Assembly (NCBI GenBank): GCA_951802425.1
Contig: OX637801.1
Coordinates: 186,001-250,000, forward strand
Source: Clavaria fumosa
Lineage: Eukaryota > Basidiomycota > Agaricomycetes > Agaricales > Clavariaceae
Direction: 5' to 3'
Length of the DNA: 64,000 nucleotides
Shown: one piece after another, positions 32,891 to 43,264 of the stretch
Layout of the letters: every line of letters begins with the position of its first letter
How positions within the stretch are numbered: the stretch's first letter is position 1
Notes under the pieces: generated by a model
Databases searched by the model: none
What the model saw: the letters and a program-made list of their open reading frames with translations, nothing else
What the model was told of the DNA's origin: nothing
Made by a program: the position numbers and the translations under genes

Positions 32891-32982
32891 TGAATATCAA
32901 GAAGGTAAGGCAGCGGGCCCGGATTTCCCAAGAAAAAGTTGACATATCACTGCGTGCACTTTCCACAGTACCCATGCTGAAT

Positions 32983-35755
32983 TTATGCCGTGCCCTTTCT
33001 CCTTGCGCTCCTGTGTTGGGCTACCTGAGGAGAGGTCTGAGCGTCACTTTGGGCCTTCTTTGGCTGTGGACTCTTGGCTTTCTTGGATTGTGGACGCTCG
33101 CCCTTCTTCTGACGTGCGCGTTCAGCCTTGTTTGGACGTGCGATCCACTTGGGGCCAGCTGTGGATGGCTGGACTTTGGGATCACTTCGAGGGAGCTCCA
33201 TTTGGAGGATGTTACACAAATCGTCCAGCTCATCAGCCATGGCGGATTCGGAGGTGCTAAACCTTGCATGACTGAAGTCTATGATGAAAGCTTCCCCGCT
33301 TGCTGTCGAACAGAGATTCAGGAGACGGACATCATCATGGAGAACGCCAGCCTTGTGGATGTCCCTCAAGGTGTCGAGCAAGGATGATCTGATCCAACCA
33401 GTCAGGAAAGGAATGAAGACAGGTAAAGATGACTTACTTGGTAGCATCGGGGATGCTTTCTAGCCTTCCAAAGAGCGAATTACCGGCATGGCTCATTACC
33501 AGAGCATGTGGACCTTCACATTCATCAACGAGCTCGGTATCGATGAATAGACCAAACTCCTTGGGAATTCCACAAACATTCTTGGAGCGCAAATGCTGAT
33601 AAATTATATGCTCGTGCTTCAACATAGATTTCTCATCTTCGGTGAAAGCAAGTTTGATGGCTACTGGAATGCTGGGGCTGGCTGCCAGTGGTAAAACGTT
33701 CATGTGTCCGAGATGCACAATTCCAGAAGCACCGTGGGCTAATTCGCATGTAAGGGTGATGTGCATCGAGTTCTTGTGCCGAAATTCTCGCATCGGATAA
33801 TGTCGAGGTGGCGACATCACAGGTTCTTCGGGCTTAGCATAGCGTTTGAAGGTGGCAGGTACAGCAGAGTCGTATATGCCATAACAGAAATGGAGGAACA
33901 CAATGGACCGATGCATAGCTTCAAGATAAGCATTCTGCGACAGCTCCAATATCAGGAGGAACTGGGAAACGAGGCTGCCAAATTACAAACCTTGGAGGGT
34001 GTGGAACTTGCTTTATTCGCATCAATTGCGTGACCTCCCGATGATTTACTTCCATCCATCCTGGACAGTCCCTGAGCTCCTTTCGCATTCCCGTATGATT
34101 TATGTCGCTTATCTGAGGGAGAATCCTCGTATTCATCGTCATCTGCATTCCGCTTGTGAACCCTATCGCCATTTTTGCCATCGGCATCTGTGGAGGTCTT
34201 CCAGTCGCCTTGCATTCTCTGCTTCACTCTGTCTAGAGCGTCTTGGATGGCCGCAATGTAGATTCCAGTCTGTATCCTGCCATACCCAGGATTCTTGCAG
34301 TTGTGAGGCTCATAAAGCTCCGAAAGGTACAGTGTCCCAGTCTTGCGTACACGGATGCCGATGATTTCATAGTTTCCAGAATGCAATATGAGGATAGTGC
34401 TGTTGGTCCGTACGCCTTGGGCCCAAACCTAACACGTTGATTCCGATTCGTCAAGGCACATTGGTACATGAGTGCGACCTTCGCACCTGCTGAAGAAATG
34501 AGCGCGATTTGACTCCGATTTTCGTTTTCTTCACTTTAACACTAAAATCAAGATAATCCGCATCGGAGTCTGGTTCGCCCTCCAGAGACTTGCGTGTTTT
34601 TTTGTTCACCTTCTCCATCCTCTTGAAACTCTTCACAGATTTTCCATCAACAATCTCCATCGAAGACTCCAGATATGATATTGGACGCTTCGCTGCCCGA
34701 AGAGGACGAGACCTTTCTGGTTTCGGGTCTTCCACATCTGTTTCATCTCCATCGGCAGGCAGTTTCCACGGAGGGTCTTCAGCATCTGGGCCTGGGTCAT
34801 CCACCACCCTGTATGTAATCTGTGGTGGTTCGCAATACCCGCATCCAAATTTGCAATATACCCATTCAAATGGTTTCCCTGCCATTTTTGCAACCCCTTC
34901 CATCACATTTCCGGATCCTACGGATAAGCTCTTCATCTCCCAGACTGCCAGATCGTACTTGTTTCGTGCAGTGAGCTGGTCCAAGCAGGTAAGTACATCA
35001 GGTTTGATGAAAGGAATGGCGGGGTGCATATGGTATTGGCTCGAGAGTTTGAGGAAACCATCCGCAATCGCATAGTTCTCATTAGAAGATGTACTCCAGT
35101 TAAGAATGGTACTCCAAGTAGGAAAAAGAGGATGCAGTGCAAGGGTGGAAGCGATAGGACGGCAGTATTGCGAAGTAGTTCCCTGATAGATTTCTGTGAC
35201 TCCGTTTTCATCGCGCACCACAGTATCATAATCTGTGGCCTCATTTTCCACTTGACCCTTATGGCGAAGACTTCCATTTCCCTTGGAACATAGTCGGATC
35301 CCTTTCGAATGGGCATCTTTGGCTGCTTTATCGACTGTCCCCGCTATGTCATCAATCAGTCTGTTAAGCTTCTTCACCCGACGCAAAGTAAATTTGGGAG
35401 CAAGATGCTTGTCGTAAAAGCCTGGCGGGCGAGTGGTCTTAGATGGGGAACGCATTCGTACATCTGTCTTGTTCCCTGCCTGCGACACAGATGCCATTGA
35501 TACATCCGCAATTGTCACAACGTTCTTCGCCTCCGGTAGTGATAGCTTTCGAGGAATCCATTCGTTAAGCAGATACAGGACATCCTCAGGCAGAATTGCA
35601 CGGTCTGACGGGGCCATGTAGTACGACAAGCCGTAGGATTGAAGATTATCAACGGTATGAGTTGTGCACGTGAGAGGGTTGGCGGGGATAAATCGGCAGT
35701 TTGATTTCAACCACGGACCCATATCTACAAACAAGCACAAAACGTGCCTGTGCAA
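32983..35755 (-). CDS. Fungal protein kinase-like protein with N-terminal nuclease-like domain
   Basis: Four exons splice cleanly: 35755-34487, 34428-33991, 33934-33438 and 33388-32983, giving about 869 aa. The introns are 49-58 nt, GT-AG, with phases agreeing. The C-terminal kinase fold has VAIKLAF (about residue 665), a helix with HEHIIYQHL, the catalytic loop VLHDDVRLLNL in place of HRDxxxxN, and IIDFSHAR in place of DFG. A Lys/Arg-rich tail ends the protein. In the first exon, PAIPFIKPDVLTCLDQL and YDLAVWEMKSLS resemble the D...ExK core of PD-(D/E)XK nuclease-like domains that accompany some basidiomycete FunK1-type kinases; this is an inference from motif shape. A PEGxNLS-like basic stretch (RPLRAAKRP) may target the nucleus. 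The first exon start is uncertain because an acceptor-like TTTGTAG lies before DMGPW. Confidence 0.85.
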
Positions 35756-36216
35756 TGACGTCTACCATCTCGAGCTCTGCCAACACCTCTCTACTAAGAT
35801 AGGATTCATTCATACTCGTCCTTAATCATGTGCATGAAACTGTCACGCCTACACCAAAATGGTGGGGGAAAAAGTTATAATTCTATCTACTCTACATACA
35901 AGCTGTTTCTCAGAAAAGTGATCCCCCAAAAGATGCAGGATGGCCACAGGTATAGTTTGGGGTGGTAGAATTCTAAATTTCGCCCCAGATGAGAAGTAGT
36001 TACGAATTTAAGATTTCAATTACTGGCACAAACCAAGCCACCGACAAATCCACAGTCCACATCAGTCCCCAGACATGCCAAAACGTTCCCATCGAGCCCT
36101 ACAGAACATTTCAAAGCTAGAGAACCATCAGAAGAGGCAAAAGCATGGACCTGCAAGCCAGAATAAAGAAAATGTGAGCAGTTTTCTTTCCCTTTGGACA
36201 AACCTCACCATTCTCG
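35756..36216. other. Intergenic between kinase and transposase
   Basis: AT-rich, with no gene I can support. The two genes diverge, so both promoters should lie here. A short minus-strand open frame at 36016-36201 lacks known motifs. Confidence 0.5.
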
Positions 36217-36358
36217 GTGTTCAAGATTCCGATTCGTGCTGCGAGATGTGAAGAGAAACATGTAAAATCACCAGACCCCATGGCTAGAATGCATCAGACC
36301 TTCGCGGACATCATCCAGCCAACGTGGGCATCAGAATTCCCTTTGCCAACTGCCGAAA

Positions 36359-37900
36359 ATGTTCCTGCCACTGCTTCCGAAAACGTTGGGTACACATCCA
36401 TATAACCTCTATGGCAGCTGGAACACTTCGTTACTGGACAAGGGTGAGTTAGCGAAGGAGATTCACCAGCATCTGCAAAGCATTGGGAAGTTCGTGAAAG
36501 CCATGGATGTTGTTCACTTCTTGGATACTGCAGCGATCAAGGACAAATACAAACTCAAGAGAACTGTTTCTCTCACGACAGCAAGACGGTGGATGTACAT
36601 GATGGACTACAGGTGGACTAAGGGTCCTAAAGGTCAGTATGTCGATGGACATGAGCGTGAAGATGTGGTCACATACCGCCAAACCGAATTTCTACCAACA
36701 TTGGCCAAGCTTGAATGGAGCATGCGTGTATGGAAGGATGGTGTTGAAGAGATGACAAACTTGTGCTATGGACCTCAGAACCAGCGAACCGTACTTTGGG
36801 TGCATGATGAGTCGACCTTTTATGCAAATGACCGCCGTAAAGTTTACTGGGTCCACAGCGATGAGACAGCAGTTCCTCAACCCAAAGGCGAGGGTGCGTC
36901 GCTCATGGTCGCGGATTTCGTATCTGCGGACTACGGATGGCTGCGATCTCCAGACGGCCAGGAGGAGACTCGTGTTCTGTTTCGTGCTGGAAAAGCACGG
37001 GAAGGGTACTTTACAAACGAGGAGATCCTGCAACACGCAAATGCCGCAATGGATTTGCTGAACAAGCACTATGCAGACGAAATTCATGTGCTCATCTTCG
37101 ACAATGCCACCACCCATTTAAAACGGGCAGACACGGCCCTCTCTGCTCGAAATATGTCAAAATTTCCAACAAAGCCCGGCAGTCCTCTCTTTGGCGTCGA
37201 CGTGAATGTCATTGGCACGAATGGGAAGCCTGTTTATGGACCAGATGGAAAACTCCTCAAGCAGCGAGTTCGCATGTCAGACGCACGATTTGCCAATGGA
37301 TCTCCACAACCGCTTTATTTCCCTGAGGGCCACAATCGAGCTGGAGTCTTCAAAGGTACAGCAACAATTCTCGAAGAGCGCGGTTTTGCAGGCACAGACA
37401 AAATGCGAGCCGAATGCCCTGGTTTCAAATGCAAGCCAGGTGTTGAAAACTGTTGCTGTCGGAGGGTGCTCTACAACCAGCCAGATTTTGTGGAGGTCGA
37501 GTCGCTTTTGGAGACCACATGCAAGGCTCGTGGGTTCCGATGTTACTTCTTACCGAAGTTCCATTGTGAGCTTAACTTCATTGAACAATGCTGGGGCTAT
37601 GCGAAGCGCCGGTACCGCCTGTTCCCTCCTTCGTCAAAAGAGGCAGATCTCGAACGTAATGTTCTCGAAGCTCTTAATGCAGTTCCAATTGAAAGCATAC
37701 GAAGGTGCGTCACAAATGCAATCTCACATTGACCTAACTGACATTTTTGCAGGTTTGCAACTCGATCCATGCGGTTTATGGACGCCTACCGCAAGGGTCT
37801 TTCTGGAAAGCAGGCTGCATGGGCAAGCAAGAAGTATCGTGGCCATCGGGTACTGCCCGACAGCATTCTCATGGAACTTGAAAAGGCTGGAGTCGAGTAA
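36359..37900 (+). CDS. DDE transposase (DDE_3-like, Tc1/mariner-related), intact
   Basis: One long exon and a short last exon, joined across a 48-nt intron (37705-37752), code for about 497 aa from the ATG at 36359. Catalytic candidates are the Asp in LWVHDESTFYAND, the Asp in LIFDNATTHLKRAD and the Glu in CELNFIEQCWGYAKRRYR, the last matching the NxIExxW box of Tc1/mariner enzymes. Between the second and third residues is a long insert with a Cys cluster (ECPGFKCKPG, then NCCCRRVLY). The C-terminus FMDAYRKGLSGKQAAWA is typical of this basidiomycete family. An extra N-terminal exon (36217 on) is possible. I did not find terminal inverted repeats by eye. No lesion is visible, so it may be active or domesticated. 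Confidence 0.85.
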
Positions 37901-38370
37901 TGTTTCCAATTCTTGCTGTCATATAATTATTTGTTCATTATTGCTTACTTTAACTTTCTGTATACACTTTGGGCACTTTTCCTGTAGGCATACAACTGCT
38001 TTCCATATTACATGGTGATTTTCGCAGAGTCAATGAAGACGTGGCCAATGGATCACGTGCATGTCACATCATTGTCACAGGTGTCGAGTATGAACGATTC
38101 CTATCTTACTAGTCTCTCTGATTTGATAATATTATGTCATCCATATTGCGGTCTCAGAAAACACCATGCAAGGACTCGGAACGTACAGTCGCATCTCCCC
38201 ACTCCAGAGCGCAGCTTCAACAATGCTCGTCCATTCGCAAAAGCCCGCGGTCTGAAGATCTGAAGTCCGGGCTGATGAGCCACCATTAACGGCGTCAAGC
38301 GATTCAGAGTCCGAGGCCGACAACCAACTTGACGTGACAGGGGTCCTTTCCTTCTCATCTTTGTCACACT
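37901..38370. other. Intergenic, no gene seen
   Basis: Follows the transposase stop. Some GTCGAGT/TGTCAC words are shared with the exon end at 37890, but no supported feature. Confidence 0.4.
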
Positions 38371-38373
38371 CTG

Positions 38374-39030
38374 TCACCCTTCCGCCTGACTCGACACTGG
38401 CTGCTGTTCCCCTCCAAGCTCGACGTCGGAAGTCCTTCCAGATCCAGACTTGGCGATGTCGACTTTGACGTAAGCCTTCTTGATATCGACGTTGTGGAAA
38501 CTCAGCAAATCGTTAATCAGAACATCACTCCAGCACTCGATATTTCCAGGTCTAGGGTAGCGAACGATGACACATAGAGACGACGCAAAATGGAAACAGG
38601 GAGTTCCAGATGGAATTTCCAGCGTGGCAGATCCAATATCAATGTCGACATTAGGCACCTGCAGGGTTCCACCACCAAGGTGCTTGAAGACATCCAGAAC
38701 GCCATCGAAGCCGAAATTTTAGACTGTCACCGTCAAATGTTATGCCCCTCCTGGACTGTAAGAGCCTGGAAAGAAGGCAGTCACAGTGTCGCCATCAAAG
38801 GCAGCCTCAAGGTCGAATTGAATGGTTGTTTAGTGTCAAATGAAGTGTTGAAGTTGATAGAGTCGAGCTGTGCATGCACGTGTGCGGATCAACCAACCAT
38901 TCGTCGCTGACTTACTCGGACTCACGTTCATGCCTTTCACACCAAAAGCATCGGGCCATACCTCTCTCGTTACTGCAGTGCTGTTCCAGAGAATCACTAT
39001 TGACACTATTGTCCGTCTCTACCCCTCCTC
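38374..39030. pseudogene. Unnamed gene split by a local inversion
   Basis: On the minus strand (38470-38400) the sequence encodes KKAYVKVDIAKSGSGRTSDV. On the plus strand (38976-39030) it encodes VLFQRITIDTIVRLYPSSD. At 63290-63440 both phrases sit in one continuous minus-strand frame in that order, with nearly identical DNA. Here the second half is therefore inverted and displaced by about 0.5 kb. The minus strand before the first phrase (CFHFASSLCVIVRYPRPG) may be its upstream part. Function unknown. Confidence 0.6.
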
Positions 39031-39299
39031 TGATGGCAACAAGGGCATCGAATGGACTGTAATCAGCGCAATGTCCAGTTCTGGGGATCTTGTGGATAGA
39101 AAAGTGGACAGGCAGGTCCGACGGGAAAACAAAGTGGCGCGATTCGCGCCTGGCCGCCTCGCTCCTAATCCGATCAAGGCGAAACTCATAAAGAAATCGG
39201 TAGCGTCCAGCCACCCCGATCAGAGCAACAAGGGCAGAAAGGGTGGCCAGACACACGTCACTCCGAAGGAAGACATCCCTTCTCCTGAAATCATCGAGA

Positions 39300-39725
39300 T
39301 CATTCGGACGCAGGCAAAGGCGATGGTGATGGCGACAACGGTGACAGTGACGGTGATGGTGACGGCGACGCCAGCCTGGCGTGTGAGACAGAAACGGAAC
39401 ACTCACGGGAAGGTGGACGGGCCGCGCCTGCCTCTGCTGGTCCGTTGCCCCCCCGAAGAAGTTTGAAGGAATCGACGTCGGATGGCGTACCGAACCGCAC
39501 CACGCCCGTGCAACCCCTTGGCGAGAAGAAGATGCCCCACGGAGGTGCAGCAGCGGCAGAAGCCAGCGATGACGACGGCGGCGGCAGCGGCAGCAGCAGC
39601 GGCCAGTGATGACCAGCGACGATGACAGCGGCTGCACGGCCAGTGACAACGACAACGACAGCAGCTGTTGATGATGCCAGAGGAGCAGATGACGGCAGCT
39701 ACAGCAGCCGTCAATGATTATGACG
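39300..39725. repeat. GGTGAC/CGACGG triplet-rich stretches
   Basis: GATGGTGATGGCGACAACGG-type repeats at 39320-39375 and GACGACGGCGGCGGCAGC-type repeats at 39565-39720. Probably non-coding, although the plus frame is open to 39466. Confidence 0.7.
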
Positions 39726-39997
39726 ACGGCTTCGACTGAGGGAAAGTGGGCGGTTGGTCAGTCACAAGCTCGCTGAAAAGAGGGTGCGGATGGGGAGGGG
39801 AGACCAGAGGAAGCCTACCAGTGCCCAGGGTGACCGCCGTGGATTCCGTATCCTGTGCGCACAGATACCATCAACGCAGAATGGGCGAAACGAAGGCCAA
39901 TACGTACGATGATTGAAGTAAGGTGGAAGAAGAAGGGGCGTGGCTGGGGGAGTGTTTCCGTTGTATTTCGCTGCTGGAAGTCTTGAGAAGGCAACCA

Positions 39998-40325
39998 TCA
40001 GACAATAAAGAAAGAAGTGAAACGAAATCGGATAGAACGAAACGAACACTTGGTCGCAGTAGGCAGGTCGTTCTTCCGATCGCCAAAGCTGGGCACGCTG
40101 TCCCTGATGCGGACGCCGCGGCGCAGCTTCGAGTCGAGGATGTCGCACTTGTTGAGGAAGAGGATCATCTGCGAGTGCGCGAGCCACTTGCATGCGCACA
40201 CCACCTGCCACAGCAGGTAGCTGTCCTCGAGCTGGTTCACGCGCCAGTCCTCCACGAGCTTCCCGTCGAAGCACGAGATCGGCGCGAGGAAGATGATCGC
40301 GTTCATGGCGTCGAAGGAGGAGTAC
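39998..40325 (-). pseudogene. G-protein alpha subunit fragment
   Basis: Minus strand: FDAMNAIIFLAPISCFD, VEDWRVNQLEDSYLLW, then MILFLNKCDILDSKL with the guanine-specificity NKCD box, and GVRIRDSVPSFGDR. This is the Ras-like domain of a basidiomycete G-alpha. The P-loop, switch regions and the C-terminal receptor-contact helix are missing. A TAG lies four codons before FDAMN, and the frame ends in an intron-like tail. One to two exons remain of a gene that should have about 350 codons. Confidence 0.8.
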
Positions 40326-40329
40326 TATG

Positions 40330-40860
40330 CCGCGCGCTGGCGCACTGTGAAGATATGGGGGGGAGTTGGACACCCTCGGGTATAAATGGTACGGGCCACC
40401 GCTGGGGCAGCTGCTACACACACAAGGTGCATGTGGTGCGGTGTGGCACAGATGCGGTGTTCGTGCATGTGCTCGTGGGCGGGCTCAGGCTGCTCCTCGT
40501 GCAGCCCGTGTGGCATGTGCATGCTCCTCAGGGCGATGGGACACAGGCGAAGGCGGATACGGCACGCGCTGCCCCGTGAATGCACTGTATGTGCACAAGG
40601 AGGGGGACGTCCCGGGGAGAGTCGTCGAGTGGACGTGCAGCGGGGAGTGGATGTCGTGTATGATGGCGTTGGGAGGGCGACGTGTGTGGCTCAGGGTTGG
40701 GTGTCGGAGTGATGATGGGCTGACCTGCCACAGGTTCAAAGGTGACTTCAGGATGTTCAAGTGAAAGGGCTCACTTATGTGTGTTGGGAACGCGTCCGGC
40801 ACCATCCCACCGTTCGACCTGCTCAAGCTCTCCAAGAAGAACATTAAGTTCGTGCGGCCC
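40330..40860. other. Open frames of unclear status between G-alpha and NAR1
   Basis: Both strands are open for about 100-130 codons (for example VHVVRCGTDAVFVHVLVGG on the plus strand), because the sequence is GC-rich. I recognise no domain. Confidence 0.25.
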
Positions 40861-40899
40861 AGGGGCACTGTCCCTCTCCCTGCTCTCCCCTGTGTTCAC

Positions 40900-42290
40900 G
40901 CACAGACCCCGCCGCCACCGCTGCCCACACCCGGCCAGCGCAGGACGTACTCGGTGTAGTCGGGCGAGTGCACCGTGCGCACGTGCAGCTCGAGCGGCGC
41001 CCCGGGAGAGGAGGAGGCGGCAGAGGCGGCGGCGAGGAGCATGTGTAGGTAGGACCCCGAGCTCGACCCGGGGTGCAGGACCAGCTCCGGGAGCCGCACA
41101 TCCACGTCGCAGCCGTCGTCGGGGTCGTCTTCGCCCGTGACGGTGCGCACGAGGTCCCACCCCTTCTCGCGCATCAGGCGTGCAAGCTCGCCTGTCGTGA
41201 GCATGCAGTAGACGTCGCGCGCTGTAAAAGTCCGGGTGCGATGCTTCAAGCTTTTTTTTGTAGCACGGCATCACCGTGACATGGTACACCTGGTCGGGTC
41301 TGCGGGGGGGGTCAACACCGCAGGTGGGGAGGGGAAGGGAAGGGAGAGTATGGACGTCTTGCCCCAGCGCTGCACCATCCACTTCTTCACCAGCGTGCCC
41401 ATGATCTGCTGCGGGCTCTTTGTGCGCGCAATGAATGGCAGGATCGCCGCGTGCGTCTTCTCCGCGTAGCAGACCCACCCAGGGCACGTGCTCACAAGCA
41501 TCGGGAGCGGCCCGGCCCTGTCGCCACCGTCGCCCCCGCTGCGCTGGCGCTCCGCGAACTCACGCGCGTGCTTGAGCAGTGCGACATGCCGCACGAACAT
41601 CGTGTCCCACACGTGCACGAACACGCCGCGCGCCGCAGGACCTGGCGCGGGGTGACCGTGCCTGCGCCCGCGGTCGTGGTCATGGTCATGGTCGCAGCGG
41701 CGAGCACGGGGACGCGGTGCGCGAGGGCGCCCGTGGCCAGGTTTGCGGCGAGGACGTGGAGGACCTCTGTGTGCGACTGGAGCGTGATGAGTATGGACTC
41801 GGCAGAGGTGATGTACCCACTGTGGTGTGGTGCAGTGTCAGTGTCAGCGGACGGGGGGAGAGAGAGGAGGGGTGGCGTGCCTGCATGCGAGACAGTCGTC
41901 CAGGCTGATCTGGGCCTGCTCGAGCTTCCTTGCGGCGGGAGACTGTCGGTGCCTCGGCGCTGCTGGGCATCTCGTAGTACTCTCCGCTGTCATCGATGCG
42001 GATTTCAGTCTGCAAGAAAGGGGTGTGTGCGTGTGAATGGCCGGTGTCTGCGGCGTAGGTAGTGCCAAGACTGACGGATGCGACGCCCGGCTCTTGCGTG
42101 TCTGGGTCTGGGAGAGCGGCTTGTGCGACCGGCTTGATGCAGGCCTGGGAGGGCATGATGAAATCATTGAGATCGCTCAACGTCTGCGCCGTCGGGTGGG
42201 TGAGCCGTTGCTGGTCAGTGGCAGCACATGCGGCCACGTACCAAAGCACCTGAGAAGGTTATCGCATGTGTGTCGTCGTTGTCCGCAGAT
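40900..42290 (-). pseudogene. NAR1: NAR1 (cytosolic Fe-S assembly, hydrogenase-like)
   Basis: Minus-strand exons follow Nar1 in order: TFSGAL (about 42255), TLSDLNDFIMPSQACIKPV, TEIRIDDSGEYYEM, KLEQAQISLDDCLAC, ITSAESILITLQSHTEVL, VSTCPGWVCYAEKTHAAILPF, TKSPQQIMGTLVKKWM, YHVTVMPCYKKKLEAS, and LPELVLHPGSSSGSYLHMLL, then TEYVLRWPGV. Between SRRK and LEQAQ there is a 4-bp direct duplication (AAGGAAG, 41925-41932) that shifts the frame. The intron at 41820-41880 begins GC rather than GT. The C-terminal domain with the last conserved cysteines is not found downstream. Nar1 is normally essential, so another copy must exist if this one is dead. Confidence 0.88.
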
Positions 42291-42440
42291 GCTTGTCCTG
42301 GCTCGTGAACAGCTGCAGTGTTTTGGCAAGAACAGAGGAGGTGCCACCGCAGCCGCCATTGTCAGCTGGTGCTAACACTGCCAGAGGAGACGCTGTTGCA
42401 TAAGGAATTGATGGTACAAGGCTAGGCAACAAGAGTACAG

Positions 42441-42850
42441 CTACTGTCTTAAAATGTCCTTAAGCATCATCATGAACGTTTCCATAGTCTTTGCCATTTC
42501 CTCCACCCGTGCTTCAAGTTGGATGAATCGTGTATCAAATTGGATGAATCGCTTATTCATTTGCTCCTCCAATTCGTGGCGGAGCTCCGCGCGCATTTCG
42601 GCTAGCGCTCTCTCCCATGCATCTGTTAAAGCCTATAAGGCTTAAAATAAATAATAATAATAATAATAATTTACCTGTGCTGGGATTAGAGCGCATAGAG
42701 CGCATGGAGTGCGGGCTTCCAGTGTCAGATGGGGGGGGCCTCATTGGAGGCGTTGACGGACGCTCATTCGAGGAGGTTTGCCTATAATTATTAGTAAAAA
42801 TATATTATATTATAATATCTGATTCTCACTTACATCGATATGTCAGACAT
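42441..42850 (-). CDS. Small coiled-coil protein, 101 aa, intact
   Basis: Exons 42850-42834, 42781-42675 and 42622-42441 join with agreeing phases (introns 42782-42833 and 42623-42674, each 52 nt, GT-AG) to give MSDISM...ILRQ and a TAG. The first 40 residues are Ser/Pro-rich (STPPMRPPPSDTGSPHS). The rest is one amphipathic helix with heptads (WERALAEMRAELRHELEEQM, then RFIQLEARVEEMAKTM). It could dimerise; no other motif is present. The second intron holds an ATT microsatellite. Family unknown. Confidence 0.6.
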
Positions 42851-43189
42851 GTTGAATTGCCGACGCTGAAGGTGTCGCGGGATTGCGGTAAGGGGTCGGC
42901 GGTGCATCTTGGGGACTAAGACTTTTAAGGGGATTGCTTATCAATTAAATTCAACTAGTCACACCCCCACTAAGATAGGCCGCAGTGTGAAGGGAAACCT
43001 AAGCCGAAAATGGAGCAATATCGGAATTTGCCGAGATCTGAGATCTGAACCCTGTGGGAGTCAGTGGCGTCCACGTGCTACCTTTCACTTTCATGGGCGC
43101 CCAACCCCAGCCCAAATTTGCATCCATCAAGGTGTGCCGATGCAGATCTTGAGGCTTTGGTGCAGTGTCTCACCGTGTCTGGAACAGCC

Positions 43190-43262
43190 TTATGCCCGAA
43201 TATGGACATAAGCTTATGCCCATGTTTGGGCATAAGCCAGGAACGCTCGATTTGGACATAAG
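43190..43262. repeat. Tandem hairpins built on CTTATGCCCA
   Basis: CTTATGCCCA (43213-43222) and TGGGCATAAG (43227-43236) form a perfect 10-bp stem with a TGTT loop. Imperfect versions lie just before (CTTATGCCCGAATATGGACATAAG type) and just after. From 42851 to 43190 no gene is seen. Confidence 0.8.
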
Positions 43263-43264
43263 TC

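Noticed and set aside
36016..36201. Small Cys-containing ORF resembling a secreted protein
   Set aside because: No signal peptide and no recognisable cysteine pattern; 61 codons is within chance length.
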